The notes: generated by a model not told the origin, from the letters alone. Counted from the first letter of the stretch, positions 7,719 to 17,453 are shown. The stretch is DNA of 57,754 bases from Bacteroidia bacterium (GCA_030431695.1 JAUIIU010000013.1:1-57754), one strand, 5' to 3'. Numbers and translations: made by a program.

Positions 7719-10199
7719 TTATTCTATGATATTCAGGAACTTGAGACCAAAAATGAACGCCCCGTCACCAACACCGTTGTAATTGGACCTCACATAATCC
7801 AATCTCAGGAACCTGAAATTTCCCCAACCGAGGTTGTCCAGCCCTACAGAGTATTCGGTATATGGATTATTACCGTCTATACTGAGCATATGTGCACCAA
7901 CAACAAGGTTGAAGTTCAACGAATTGATCCCGGGGATCTTCCCGAGGATCCAACCGCGAAAGTTGTGCTCCAAGTGACCTTCAAAGTAGCTCTTATTCGT
8001 GCTGAGGTCGTAGTAGGGAAGTAGATTAAAAACATTGGTATAGTTGAAAGAAGTCCCTATCCTGGTCTGGTTTCCGTTGAAATGCTGGTAATCGGCAAAA
8101 GAAATTCCTTCTCCGTTGAGGAATGTACCTCCTTTCAGCCGATATGTGAAATCGCCTTTATTGCCAAGGGAGAGCCGTTGGTACAATTGTGCGCGCAACT
8201 GGGTGAAATTGTATTCACTTTCTGAAGCGGCCATTCCATTTTCCACCGCAATCCGAAGGGAAGGATATTTGCTATCACTGATATTGAATTTACCATCCGG
8301 ATAGCTATAATATTTTTGCCCGAAATTGATATCGGCTACTACCGTGGTTTTCACTATTTCGTGCGGAATGATATCAGGAAGAAATATTTCCATATCACCC
8401 AGTCTGGGATTGTTAGGCGTATAGTCAACATTATCATTCGGAATGGTCACATAATCGGTAGTGTTGAACAGGGGTTTGCGTTTTTCATAACCTGCCGATG
8501 CCCTGAGCTGGAAGCCGTTAAACAGTTCCTGGCTCCATCGTACGTTGGCGTAGGTGAGGTCGTACAGTTTCATGTAGTTTCGCTCAAAGAACAAGGTCGA
8601 GATGGTATTGACCATTGGTGTAATAGGTTGCGACCTGTTGAACTGAACTGCTTCATTTCCTCCATAGAGGCCAATACGCAATTTATTTGTTTGATTGAAA
8701 TTATAGATCACACCCACAGAAGTTCGCAATCGTTCGTCCGAAATTCCGTAGTTGACCCTGGAATAAGCAGTTAGCCAGCGCGTCCTGTTCTCATCGTAGG
8801 ATTGGAAATAGGAAAGTCCTATCCCGCCATTCCATCCCTGAACCGTATTGAAATTTATACCGGGTAATGGGCCATTATAGCTTATCCTCCATTTTTTATA
8901 GCTGTTCTCATAAGTATAACCGAGTAGGATGTCCAGTGGTTTGAAACGATTGTTAACCCTGTCCAACGAATCCAGGTAGGGTTTCGATTTTCGTAATTGC
9001 TGAATACTGTCTTTCCTGATGTAGTCGTTGAGTTCTTCATCGGTAAGTGGTACCGGTCGTATACCTTTCCAATACAAACTGTCCTTTTTGTTTGCTTCCG
9101 GTTGAAAGGAGAGGACCTCGTTCGTAAAGGCGCGTTTTTCAAATCCCGGATCGAAGTCATAGTTGCTGTAGACTGCAATGAACCTGCCATCGCCATTAAA
9201 ACCCAGGAACCCAAAGCCGAAATCGATGGTCTGTGATCGTTTTACCCAGGACCGGTTCTTAGGGTCGTAGCTGAAATTCTGTTTGAAGGCAAGTTCTTTC
9301 ACGAAAGGGATCTGTATGGCCTGCCCGTTAGTGCTGAGGTCAAGTCCGTACAACTGCCAGTCGTCCTCTACGATATAGATCACTCCTTTAAAAACCCTGT
9401 CATTAGCTCGTTTCGGTGTAACAATGATCTTGTTGACGAGTTTTTCCCCTTCGTAAAAGACACCATCCAGTTTGTAATTGTAATAACTGAGCGCATTTAC
9501 GGCTATAGGAGAAACGATCGCCGCATTGAGATCGATGGTATTTTCATAAAAGGTGAATTCAGCATCTATGGCAGTGTTGAAACTAAACCCGTTATCGTTC
9601 CCACTAACCTTACTGGCAATGATCGTTTCCTTAAAATCATTGGGTTTACGTACGGCTATCTCTGATATGGTTTCAGAAAGATAAACGATCCCTGTTCGGG
9701 TAGAATCCAACTGACCGTCGAAATCGCCGATCTCCTGTCCCATGAACTTCTCCGGGATGCTGTCCACACGCCAGAGTCCGCGTGAGTAGAAGTCGGCCTT
9801 GAACTCCGAGATCCTGTCCAGGTTTGACTTGTGCCGTGCAATGGTATTCCGAATGATGCGGTATGCGGGATCTTCAGAGGTGTTTATAACCACTTCGTCC
9901 AGGCTGGTGGTCTCTTCCTGCAGGGAGACGTTCAGAATGTGAGGAAAAGACGATACAGTGATGCGCTTCGTTATCTTCGAATAACCGAGGAACTGAAACG
10001 AAATGCTGTAATCACCTGCTTCACTTATATTGAGTTCGTAATTGCCATCCTCGTTGGAAGTCGTACCAGTATAACTCCCTTCAAGATATATGTTTACGTA
10101 GGGTAAGGGTTCGCCCGATTCGTTGGTTACCTTCCCAAGAACCTGGGCTGGCATTTGAATTGAAACTAAAAGGAATAACGACGTGAAAAGAAATCTCAC
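7719..10199 (-). CDS. CarboxypepD_reg-like / DUF5686 family outer-membrane protein
   Basis: An 826-residue protein. A signal peptide (about 1-19, ending MPAQ) is followed by a carboxypeptidase-regulatory-like beta-sandwich (about 21-100). A long region then becomes rich in alternating aromatic strands towards a C-terminal beta-barrel-like end (FLRLDYVRSNYNGVGDGAFIFGLKFLNI). This matches the DUF5686 type common in Bacteroidota, thought to be a surface or outer-membrane protein of unknown role. The start codon is GTG (10197-10199), kept because the signal peptide begins right there. Not a TonB receptor: no TonB box and no plug domain are seen. Confidence 0.8.
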   Translation of the reverse strand: MRFLFTSLFLLVSIQMPAQVLGKVTNESGEPLPYVNIYLEGSYTGTTSNEDGNYELNISEAGDYSISFQFLGYSKITKRITVSSFPHILNVSLQEETTSLDEVVINTSEDPAYRIIRNTIARHKSNLDRISEFKADFYSRGLWRVDSIPEKFMGQEIGDFDGQLDSTRTGIVYLSETISEIAVRKPNDFKETIIASKVSGNDNGFSFNTAIDAEFTFYENTIDLNAAIVSPIAVNALSYYNYKLDGVFYEGEKLVNKIIVTPKRANDRVFKGVIYIVEDDWQLYGLDLSTNGQAIQIPFVKELAFKQNFSYDPKNRSWVKRSQTIDFGFGFLGFNGDGRFIAVYSNYDFDPGFEKRAFTNEVLSFQPEANKKDSLYWKGIRPVPLTDEELNDYIRKDSIQQLRKSKPYLDSLDRVNNRFKPLDILLGYTYENSYKKWRISYNGPLPGINFNTVQGWNGGIGLSYFQSYDENRTRWLTAYSRVNYGISDERLRTSVGVIYNFNQTNKLRIGLYGGNEAVQFNRSQPITPMVNTISTLFFERNYMKLYDLTYANVRWSQELFNGFQLRASAGYEKRKPLFNTTDYVTIPNDNVDYTPNNPRLGDMEIFLPDIIPHEIVKTTVVADINFGQKYYSYPDGKFNISDSKYPSLRIAVENGMAASESEYNFTQLRAQLYQRLSLGNKGDFTYRLKGGTFLNGEGISFADYQHFNGNQTRIGTSFNYTNVFNLLPYYDLSTNKSYFEGHLEHNFRGWILGKIPGINSLNFNLVVGAHMLSIDGNNPYTEYSVGLDNLGWGNFRFLRLDYVRSNYNGVGDGAFIFGLKFLNIIE

Positions 10200-10306
10200 T
10201 AAAAGGACTTTAAATTTTAGACAACTTAACGAACTGCATATTCATTGCGTGAATTTAGTTTATTTAAAACTATAGAATTTTTAAACAAATGTTAAGGTGA
10301 ATAAAT

Positions 10307-11734
10307 TTAGTTGGAAGTTTTCATCTTGACACCCGTAAAGAATCCATCCGCATATTGGGAACAAGCAACAACCCGATCGTCTACCACATGAAAGAGAAAT
10401 CGATCAAACGGATACGGGTTAAAACTAAAAGTATGTTCCGATACTGGGAACAATTGAGCACCGGGTGTTTCCGTATCAGGGTTGTCCCATGTAAGTTTTC
10501 CATTCTCAAAGGCGACAATCCTTCTGGAAGCCACACTGTCTCCCCACCTATTTATGGATGCATATTCTCCTACGTACAGATTGCCATCTTCCAGAGAACC
10601 ACCCGTATGCTCTGGTTTAGAAATTTCCAGTACAAGGGGTAATATTTCATGCCTGATCGTCCATACTTCCTCGGGTGAGAAATTAGTATTCATGGCTGCG
10701 GCAAAGGTAATATCCGACTCAGGGTTCCGTGACACAATGGCCCAGCCGGTACCTTTATAACCACCCGAATGTCCATAAGTGAATTGGTCTTCAATGTAAC
10801 CCATTTTTAACCCGAGGCCAAAATCGACCTGGATCGATCCTACTGTCGTTTTTGAAAGCATACGCTCCAGTGACGATTCTGAAATGATCCGCCCTTTGTC
10901 CAGATCGGTTACAACTTTGACCAAGTCGACAACAGATGCGGATAGTCCACCATCACCTTTCATTCCTTTAGTCATCATGTGAAAACTGGTGTCCAGCTTG
11001 TTTTCGATCAGTTCGTAGCCCATGGTCGCATCCTTATGATCCCACATAACCGGCCACATACCGATAGACTCAACCTCATGTGGCACACTAATGAGGTCTT
11101 GTATTGATTCATGAAAATCCTTTCCGGTTACTTTCTCGAGAACAGATGATAAAAGTGCGTAGCCCGAATTCGAATATAAATAATGTGTACCGGGTTCAAA
11201 GAACAAGGGCTGATCTATGAATTCGAAAAATTCGTCCTGTGTGAAAACACGTTTTTCATTTATATAAATGCTGTCGAACCAGTCTTCATGGTCAATGATA
11301 CCAGACTGATGCCTTAACAAATGCTCTATGGTAATATCCTCCATGTATTCCTGCCTCGGAAAATTATCGAAATAAGAATGAAGCTTATCATCGAGTGAGA
11401 TTTTCTCTTGCTCCACAAGTTTCATCGTAGCCATGGCAGTAAGGAATTTCGAAATTGATGCGATGGGATAAATGGTGTTGGAATCTGCCATTTTACCATT
11501 GTCTTTGTTGGCCAGTCCGTAGCCTTTGGCAAAAACCAGTTCATCACCTTTCGTGATCGCAACAGAAAACCCTAAGGTATTACCCCTTTCAAGTAATCCC
11601 TTACAAACCGAATCAATTCTTCGCTTCTGAATCTCCGTTAATTTCGGAGTTTCCGGGTCATTTGAAACTTCCTCTTTGCAACTGGTCAATACAAGGACAA
11701 ACAAGAAAACAATATGAAAAACCTTTACTCTCAT
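10307..11734 (-). CDS. Serine hydrolase, beta-lactamase class C fold lipoprotein
   Basis: A 475-residue lipoprotein (lipobox LVLTSC, Cys19). The three motifs of the class C beta-lactamase/DD-peptidase fold are present: SISK (S93, K96), YSN (Y187, N189) and HSGG (322-325). The extra C-terminal 120 residues resemble the lipocalin-like tail found in many such hydrolases. It probably acts in the periplasm on a peptide, ester or amide; HSGG instead of KTG argues against a true beta-lactamase. ATG start. It sits in a run of minus-strand envelope genes and is probably transcribed alone. Confidence 0.85.
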   Translation of the reverse strand: MRVKVFHIVFLFVLVLTSCKEEVSNDPETPKLTEIQKRRIDSVCKGLLERGNTLGFSVAITKGDELVFAKGYGLANKDNGKMADSNTIYPIASISKFLTAMATMKLVEQEKISLDDKLHSYFDNFPRQEYMEDITIEHLLRHQSGIIDHEDWFDSIYINEKRVFTQDEFFEFIDQPLFFEPGTHYLYSNSGYALLSSVLEKVTGKDFHESIQDLISVPHEVESIGMWPVMWDHKDATMGYELIENKLDTSFHMMTKGMKGDGGLSASVVDLVKVVTDLDKGRIISESSLERMLSKTTVGSIQVDFGLGLKMGYIEDQFTYGHSGGYKGTGWAIVSRNPESDITFAAAMNTNFSPEEVWTIRHEILPLVLEISKPEHTGGSLEDGNLYVGEYASINRWGDSVASRRIVAFENGKLTWDNPDTETPGAQLFPVSEHTFSFNPYPFDRFLFHVVDDRVVACSQYADGFFTGVKMKTSN

Positions 11735-11797
11735 CTAATAAATTTTTAATGAGGGGAGCTATGGAAAGATACTGATTAATAATTAGTTATAAAAGGA

Positions 11798-12262
11798 TTA
11801 ATTATTAAACGACTTCTTGATCCTGCTGAGGTCACGCTTGGTGTCGCGTTCCTTTATGGATTCTCGCTTATCGTACTGTTTTTTACCCCTGCAGAGTGCG
11901 ATCTCGAGTTTTGCGAGGCCTTTCTCGTTCGTGAAAAGCAGAAGGGGAATGATCGTAAGGCCGGTATTTTTCACTTCTTTTTCCAGCTTTTTCAGTTCGG
12001 AACGATTGAGTAAGAGTTTGCGTTCCTGTTTGGGGTTATGACTGTAGTGCGATGCATGCGAATATTCCTGCACTGTCATGTTCACCACGAACAACTCACC
12101 ATTGCTGAATTCGCAGAAACTTTCGGCTATAGAAGCCTTGCCTTCGCGGATCGCTTTGATCTCGGTTCCGCGTAGAACAATTCCTGCGACGTACTTGTCC
12201 AGGATCTCGTATTCAAAACGAGCCCGTTTGTTCTTTATCTGAACTTTCTTCTGAATTGCCAT
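11798..12262 (-). CDS. smpB: SsrA-binding protein SmpB
   Basis: A 154-residue protein that binds tmRNA and brings it to stalled ribosomes for trans-translation. It shows the family pattern: NKRARFEYEILDKYVAGIVLRGTEIKAIREG, the conserved AHASxYxH-like stretch (EYSHASHYSH), RKLLLNRSEL, and the basic C-terminal tail (RESIKERDTKRDLSR) that folds in the decoding channel. The ATG at 12262 is preferred over a TTG three codons earlier because flavobacterial homologues start at this point. tmRNA itself is not in the window. Confidence 0.96.
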   Translation of the reverse strand: MAIQKKVQIKNKRARFEYEILDKYVAGIVLRGTEIKAIREGKASIAESFCEFSNGELFVVNMTVQEYSHASHYSHNPKQERKLLLNRSELKKLEKEVKNTGLTIIPLLLFTNEKGLAKLEIALCRGKKQYDKRESIKERDTKRDLSRIKKSFNN

Positions 12263-12283
12263 GGTCGGCAAAAATAATATAAA

Positions 12284-13243
12284 TTATTCTTCGGGAGCAG
12301 AAATCCTGTCGAGTCGAACAGGGGAATAGTCGGTTTTTAATTCTCCGTTCACCATGATCTCATCGAAGTAACACTTTGCGCCCACATCGCTGTACAGGTT
12401 TGGTCCATCCTGTATGTGCAGGTGAAGGTGGGCTTCTGAGGAATTCCCGGAATTCCCGCAATTACCTAACAATTGGCCTCTTTTGACTAATTGTCCTTCT
12501 TTCACTTTGATGGTTCCCTTTTCGAAATGTGCATAGAAGATGTATTCGTCGTTCGCAGTTTTCAACACAACGGCATTCCCCAATGGCTGGGCCGGATTCA
12601 TGGTTCCGGGTTTGTTGTCGTCAACCCCCGTGTCGACCTGGACAACTTCAGCATCACATATGGCAAAGATCGGTTGCCCGAACGCAAAATAGTCCTCATT
12701 CCTCGTGCCACTTCGTTCGTAGGTCTTGTTATTACTGCCCAGAACCAGGAAGTCGAAAGCACCTCTTTGGGCTGGGAAGTTAACGTGATAATTCTGTGCT
12801 TTGGTGTCACCACCCCATACGGTGAACCACTTTCCGCGAAATGGCAACCCAAGCTCTGTGGTATTGCGTTCGAATTTTGGAGGCCTGCTATCGGTAAAGG
12901 GTTTAAAGAGTAGTCCTGAAATCCTGTTTTCAGGATCGAGGGAAAGGTGGATCGTCTGTTTTCCACGCTCAAAATGTGCGATAAAAGTTTCCAGTAATCC
13001 TTCTTTTTCTTTGAATTCGAAGTTTTTCATCTCCCCGAACTGCGTTTGAAAGGAGGTAATGATGCTTTTAGTGGTCTCCATATTAACCGATTGCTGCATC
13101 TGGGTGTTGAACATACCGAAAATGGCCTCTGCATCCGACTTATTATAAGAATCCTTAAAAGATTCAATTACATTTACGTATTCCGGGGTTTGGGCACAAA
13201 TCAGGCCGGGCAAAAACAAGAGTATCAGGAGGATTCGTTTCAT
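12284..13243 (-). CDS. DUF3887-like + M23 (LytM-like) peptidase-fold secreted protein
   Basis: A 319-residue protein with a signal peptide (1-17, ending LICAQ). An N-terminal alpha/beta domain (about 20-115) resembles the DUF3887 module of non-catalytic partners. It is followed by an M23/LytM-like beta-sheet domain with YAHF (H239) and AHLHLH (H272, H274). The usual first zinc motif HxxxD reads RGAFD (160-164), so the first His ligand is replaced by Arg160 while Asp164 remains. Expected to act on peptidoglycan cross-links if active; otherwise it may be a regulator or use a shifted ligand such as H153. It lies in a close minus-strand group with smpB (21 bp) and the phosphatase (10 bp). Confidence 0.75.
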   Translation of the reverse strand: MKRILLILLFLPGLICAQTPEYVNVIESFKDSYNKSDAEAIFGMFNTQMQQSVNMETTKSIITSFQTQFGEMKNFEFKEKEGLLETFIAHFERGKQTIHLSLDPENRISGLLFKPFTDSRPPKFERNTTELGLPFRGKWFTVWGGDTKAQNYHVNFPAQRGAFDFLVLGSNNKTYERSGTRNEDYFAFGQPIFAICDAEVVQVDTGVDDNKPGTMNPAQPLGNAVVLKTANDEYIFYAHFEKGTIKVKEGQLVKRGQLLGNCGNSGNSSEAHLHLHIQDGPNLYSDVGAKCYFDEIMVNGELKTDYSPVRLDRISAPEE

Positions 13244-13253
13244 GGTATAATGC

Positions 13254-13775
13254 TTATTCTACAGTTCTCACTTCAACATCAGCAATATTGTCTATGAAGC
13301 TTACAACGAACAAACTGCTGTTATCATTATCCTTCATGTCGGCAAATCGTTGTGATCCCAGTAACTCGTTCGCGAGTGGTGGAGTAGTGTTACTATGTCC
13401 AACTACAAGGACCTTCTTTCCTTTTGTATCCTCTCTGAAAGTACTGCTGAACACATAATCAATTTCGTATTCCTTAATGGTCAGTCCTTTCGAATCGGCC
13501 GTAGGTTGAGCAGTTGATAGGGTTCGCTTATAGTTTGTGGAATACACTGCGTCGAGTTGGATGGTGTCGAAGTAATTCTTCCATCGTTCAGCTCGTGCCA
13601 ATCCTTCCTCGGTAAGCATTGGATCTTTATTTTCGGGATCGGTCCTGTCCTTTTCCGCGTGGCGGATAAGGTAATAGGTTGTGATCTCAGCATCAGTGTC
13701 GGTGCGACCTGGTTTTTGGTTACATGACACCAGTATCAGTATCCCGATCAGTGCAAAAGCGAATGTTCGTAGCAT
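13254..13775 (-). CDS. Histidine phosphatase (SixA/PGAM-type) lipoprotein
   Basis: A 173-residue protein with the phosphohistidine motif LIRHAEK (H39) and the second catalytic His in VVGHSNT. The N-terminus is a lipoprotein signal (LVSC, Cys18), placing the enzyme in the periplasm or on a membrane surface. The substrate is unknown; the family covers sugar phosphates, nucleotides and phosphoproteins. ATG start. It is 10 bp upstream of the M23-like gene, so the two are likely co-transcribed. Confidence 0.85.
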   Translation of the reverse strand: MLRTFAFALIGILILVSCNQKPGRTDTDAEITTYYLIRHAEKDRTDPENKDPMLTEEGLARAERWKNYFDTIQLDAVYSTNYKRTLSTAQPTADSKGLTIKEYEIDYVFSSTFREDTKGKKVLVVGHSNTTPPLANELLGSQRFADMKDNDNSSLFVVSFIDNIADVEVRTVE

Positions 13776-13929
13776 TTCAGATAATTTTCAGAAAGATACA
13801 AAATAGTCATTGGCCCTCACCTTGGGCTGAGAGTATTGTTTGACTTTAGTGTATTTGAAGGAATGGTTGTCGGGGTCGCATCGACAAATAAGGTGCCCTC
13901 CACATGCTGAATGGGCACAGGAGGGACTT

Positions 13930-14064
13930 TTAAAAGTATTGGATTGCGGTCACTACTGAATAGCAAACCATAAATCCGAAGATCGATGCGATGTAGATCG
14001 CCAGAGGATAATTTCTCCGAGGTTTGACTACGTCTCTGTGTAGTACGATCTGTTTGAGTCTCAT
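13930..14064 (-). CDS. Possible small single-pass membrane protein (44 aa)
   Basis: An ATG-to-TAA frame of 45 codons inside the 522-bp stretch between the histidine phosphatase and clpB. The product begins MRLKQIVLHRDVVKPRRNY (basic, cytosolic), then has one hydrophobic segment of about 18 residues (PLAIYIASIFGFMVCYSVV) and a short tail (TAIQYF). The basic-then-hydrophobic pattern is typical of real small membrane proteins, and it fills an otherwise empty region. The family is not recognised. The rest of the region (13776-13929 and 14065-14210) shows no gene. Confidence 0.4.
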   Translation of the reverse strand: MRLKQIVLHRDVVKPRRNYPLAIYIASIFGFMVCYSVVTAIQYF

Positions 14065-14210
14065 GATGATTGGTTTTAAGATTGTTACGCTATTTAGACG
14101 ACAGACCATTTCATTTTGTTACATCATTTTTTTCTGAAGTGTTGAAAATCAGGCTTGAAACCGCCGGAAATGGCCGTAAAATGTATAGTTTGGTCGAAAG
14201 AATATTTTGC

Positions 14211-14250
14211 GAAATAAAAAACCGCCCGACACTTTTCAGTAGTCGGACGG
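14211..14250 (-). terminator. Rho-independent terminator of clpB
   Basis: Read on the minus strand: CCGTCCGAC, an 11-nt loop, GTCGGGCGG, then TTTTTTATTT. The 9-bp stem has one mismatch. It lies 48 bp past the clpB stop. Confidence 0.85.
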
Positions 14251-14297
14251 CCACTAACCAACCAATAAAACGGGTTTTTACGGAACCCTAACCGATA

Positions 14298-16901
14298 TTA
14301 TGAATTCACCAGGTCACTCTGGTTCCTGAAGACGAGTGAATCGTCGAAACTGTCGATCAGGATAATACTGTCGGTAGTTACCTTTCCTGCCAGTATCTCT
14401 TTCGACAAGGCATTCAGCACTTCTTTCTGTATCACCCGTTTCACCGGACGAGCCCCGTATTGGGGATCGAACCCTCTTTCTGCAAGGTATGCGATTGCCT
14501 CATTAGTAGCATCCATAGTGATTCCTTGCTTCGCAAGCATTTTGGTAACACCTTTGAGTTGAAGTCCGACAATCTCTGTAATATCCTCCTTGTTCAACGG
14601 AGTGAACATGATGATGTCGTCTATCCTGTTCAGGAATTCGGGTCGAACGGATTGTTTCAGTAATCCAAGTACTTCCACTTTTGCAGTTTCCATAGCAGTA
14701 TCGAGGTCTTTCATCGTATCGAACTGCTCCTGGATGATATGGCTTCCCATATTGCTCGTCATGATGATAATGGTATTCTTGAAATCGGCCACCCGTCCCT
14801 TGTTGTCCGTCAACCTTCCCTCGTCGAGCACCTGTAGCAATATGTTGAAGGTATCCGGATGTGCTTTTTCGATCTCATCAAGAAGTATCACACTGTAGGG
14901 TTTCCTTCGAACTGCTTCTGTAAGCTGTCCGCCTTCATCATAGCCCACATATCCAGGAGGTGCTCCTACGAGACGACTCACACTATGTCGCTCCTGGTAT
15001 TCACTCATGTCTATCCGGGTCATGGCGTTCTCATCGTCGAAGAGGTATTCGGCCAGAGCTTTTGCGAGCTCCGTTTTACCCACTCCTGTGGTTCCGAGGA
15101 ACAAGAATGAACCAATGGGTTTCTTAGCGTCCTGTAACCCGGCCCTGCTTCGTCTTATGGCGTCACTCACCGCTACGATGGCCTCTTCCTGGCCCACCAC
15201 GCGTTTGTGAAGTTCGGTCTCCAATTGAAGCAGTTTCTCACGTTCACTCTGCAACATTTTGGTTACAGGGATACCGGTCCATTTTGCCACGACTTCCGCA
15301 ATATCATCGTTGGTCACTTCTTCCTTGATCATGGAACTTCCCTGCTGAAATTCAGCTAGCTGACCCTCCAGTGCGGTAAGCCGCTCCTGGGTTTCCTTTA
15401 TCTTCCCGTAGCGAAGCTCTGCAACCTTCCCGAAATCTCCTTCACGTTCTGCTTTTTCGGCTTCCAGTTTGAATTCTTCGATCTCTTTTTTGGCATTCTG
15501 AATATTATCCACCACTTCCTTCTCGCTTTTCCATTTTGCATTGAGCTCATTGCGCTCCTCCTTCAAATTGGCAAGATCAGACCGAAGTGTTTTCAACTTA
15601 GCTTCGTCCTTTTCCCTTTTGATCGCCTCGATCTCGATCTCCAACTGCATGATCTTCCGGTCGAGTACATCGAGCTCCTCGGGTTTGGAGTTGATCTCCA
15701 TTCGAAGGCGGGCCGCTGCTTCGTCCATCAGGTCGATCGCCTTATCCGGCAGGAATCGGTTAGTGATGTATCGTTGCGAGAGTTCAACAGCCGCAATGAT
15801 AGCTTCATCCTTGATCCGCACCTTGTGGTGAGTCTCATATTTTTCCTTGATCCCGCGAAGTATGGAAATTGCCGACTCGGTGTCCGGCTCATCAACCATA
15901 ACCTTCTGAAAGCGTCGTTCCAGCGCCTTGTCCTTTTCGAAATACTTCTGGTATTCATCGAGTGTTGTAGCTCCGATGGCTCTCAGTTCTCCGCGAGCCA
16001 GGGCCGGTTTCAGGATATTTGCAGCATCCATGGCACCCTGTCCGCCTCCGGCACCTACCAAGGTGTGTATCTCGTCAATGAACAGTACGATATCACCGTC
16101 ACTTTCGGTGACTTCCTTGATAACGGCTTTTAATCGTTCTTCGAATTCTCCTTTGAACTTAGCTCCGGCGATCAAAGCCCCCATGTCCAGGGAGTAGATC
16201 TCTTTGGATCTAAGATTTTCAGGTATATCGCCATCTACGATTCGATGGGCCAGGCCCTCTGCAATGGCGGTTTTACCAGTTCCGGGTTCACCAACCAGCA
16301 TTGGGTTGTTCTTAGTTCGTCTCGATAAAATCTGAAGTATTCTCCTGATCTCTTCATCTCGCCCTATCACCGGATCGAGTTTGCCGTCTCGCGCCAACTG
16401 GTTTAGGTTTCGTGCATATTTGTTCAGGGAGTTGTAGGTGTCCTCGGCACTTGCGGATGTAACCCGATCTCCTTTTCTCAACTCCTCAATAGCCGAAACG
16501 ATACCCTTTTCATTGACACCCTGGTCTTTCAGGCTTTGTGCAATGCTGCTCTTCGACTTAAATATACCGAGAAGAAGGTGCTCAATACTAACGAACTCAT
16601 CCTTCATCTTCTTTGCGATGATGGATGCTTCGTTTATGGTTTTGGCCGCTTCCCTCGAAAACATGATGTCGCCACCGCTTACTTTCGGGTAGCTCTCCAG
16701 TTGTTTGTCCAGGATATCTTTGAGTAGGTTTAGGTTGACATTCAGTTTTTTCAAAATGAAAGGTGTAACATTCTCGTCTACTTCAAAGATCGCTTTCAGC
16801 AGGTGTTCGTTCTCGATCTGCTGATGCTCCATGCTCTGGGCAAGCTGTTGAGCCTGCTGCAAAGCTTCCTGTGATTTTATAGTGAAATTATTTACGTTCA
16901 T
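14298..16901 (-). CDS. clpB: ATP-dependent chaperone ClpB
   Basis: An 867-residue Hsp100 disaggregase acting with DnaK. Domains in order: Clp N-terminal repeats (about 1-145); AAA1 with Walker A GEPGTGKT (near 205) and Walker B DEIH; the coiled-coil middle domain with long Glu/Lys helices (about 400-530); AAA2 with GTTGVGKT (near 605) and [11 protein letters not shown]; and the C-terminal D2 small domain. Full length, with all motifs intact. ATG start, own promoter at 16924-16956, own terminator. A pair of direct repeats upstream (16974-17023) may be the site of heat-shock control. Confidence 0.98.
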   Translation of the reverse strand: MNVNNFTIKSQEALQQAQQLAQSMEHQQIENEHLLKAIFEVDENVTPFILKKLNVNLNLLKDILDKQLESYPKVSGGDIMFSREAAKTINEASIIAKKMKDEFVSIEHLLLGIFKSKSSIAQSLKDQGVNEKGIVSAIEELRKGDRVTSASAEDTYNSLNKYARNLNQLARDGKLDPVIGRDEEIRRILQILSRRTKNNPMLVGEPGTGKTAIAEGLAHRIVDGDIPENLRSKEIYSLDMGALIAGAKFKGEFEERLKAVIKEVTESDGDIVLFIDEIHTLVGAGGGQGAMDAANILKPALARGELRAIGATTLDEYQKYFEKDKALERRFQKVMVDEPDTESAISILRGIKEKYETHHKVRIKDEAIIAAVELSQRYITNRFLPDKAIDLMDEAAARLRMEINSKPEELDVLDRKIMQLEIEIEAIKREKDEAKLKTLRSDLANLKEERNELNAKWKSEKEVVDNIQNAKKEIEEFKLEAEKAEREGDFGKVAELRYGKIKETQERLTALEGQLAEFQQGSSMIKEEVTNDDIAEVVAKWTGIPVTKMLQSEREKLLQLETELHKRVVGQEEAIVAVSDAIRRSRAGLQDAKKPIGSFLFLGTTGVGKTELAKALAEYLFDDENAMTRIDMSEYQERHSVSRLVGAPPGYVGYDEGGQLTEAVRRKPYSVILLDEIEKAHPDTFNILLQVLDEGRLTDNKGRVADFKNTIIIMTSNMGSHIIQEQFDTMKDLDTAMETAKVEVLGLLKQSVRPEFLNRIDDIIMFTPLNKEDITEIVGLQLKGVTKMLAKQGITMDATNEAIAYLAERGFDPQYGARPVKRVIQKEVLNALSKEILAGKVTTDSIILIDSFDDSLVFRNQSDLVNS

Positions 16902-16923
16902 AGCGTTTTTGTTTTCTTCTGAA

Positions 16924-16956
16924 TTAAACTATCCAATTCGCATTGCATGGGTCAAA
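16924..16956 (-). promoter_or_regulatory. Candidate clpB promoter
   Basis: On the minus strand: -33 TTTG (16953-16956), 21-bp spacer, -7 TAGTTTAA (16924-16931), two mismatches from TAnnTTTG. It lies 23 bp before the ATG. Confidence 0.4.
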
Positions 16957-16973
16957 TCCCGAGCCAATCTGAA

Positions 16974-17023
16974 TTAGCGACAACTTGACGTGAATTTCGG
17001 GGATTTTTAGCGACAAAATGACG
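16974..17023. repeat. Direct repeat pair upstream of clpB, possible stress-regulator site
   Basis: TTAGCGACAACTTGACG (16974-16990) and TTAGCGACAAAATGACG (17007-17023) match at 15 of 17 bases and are 33 bp apart start to start, about three helical turns. They lie 18 and 51 bp upstream of the candidate -33 element of clpB. They are also close to ytxJ (start 17061), so they could serve either gene. Not a CIRCE element. Confidence 0.5.
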
Positions 17024-17060
17024 GTCGCCAATTTCCGATGATGTATATTCGCAAGGATTT

Positions 17061-17453
17061 ATGGGCTTATTCGGAATTTTTGGGTCAAAGGACTCTTCAG
17101 AAAAGAAAGATCAGAAACAGCTTCCCTGGGAGCCGTTGACGCAGTTATCACAACTAGATGAGCTCGAAATTCAATCGAAGTCACAGCCAGTAGTGATCTT
17201 CAAGCATTCGACGCGTTGCGGTATCAGCAGGATGGTTTTACGTCAGTTCGAGAAAAATTATGAAATTGAACCTACAAAGATCCGATTGTATTACCTCGAT
17301 CTTCTCAATAATCGGGATGTCTCGAATGAAGTCGCCATACGATTCCAGGTTTTTCATGAGAGTCCGCAATTACTTATCATTCGCAATGGGTCGACGGTTC
17401 ATCATGCCTCACACTACCGCATCAATGCAGGGGTTATCGACCAATATATTTAG
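17061..17453 (+). CDS. ytxJ: Bacillithiol-system redox-active protein YtxJ (monothiol thioredoxin fold)
   Basis: A 130-residue protein with the YtxJ/DUF2847 signature FKHSTRCGIS (Cys53, a single active-site Cys) and the partner region YYLDLLNNRDVSNEVAIRF. C-terminal ESPQLLIIRNG has the cis-Pro of the thioredoxin fold. Thought to act in bacillithiol-linked disulfide exchange in the cytosol; bacillithiol use in this organism is not shown by the window. ATG start. It is divergent from clpB and convergent with the next gene (14-bp gap). Confidence 0.85.
   Translation: MGLFGIFGSKDSSEKKDQKQLPWEPLTQLSQLDELEIQSKSQPVVIFKHSTRCGISRMVLRQFEKNYEIEPTKIRLYYLDLLNNRDVSNEVAIRFQVFHESPQLLIIRNGSTVHHASHYRINAGVIDQYI

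Noticed and set aside
13893-13918. GTGCCC...GGGCAC hairpin downstream of the 44-codon frame
   Set aside because: 6-bp stem with a 14-nt loop and no T-run; too weak to call a terminator.
14070-14291. 73-codon plus-strand frame before clpB's end
   Set aside because: It runs through the clpB terminator hairpin (14211-14250), has no recognisable product, and overlaps no promoter.
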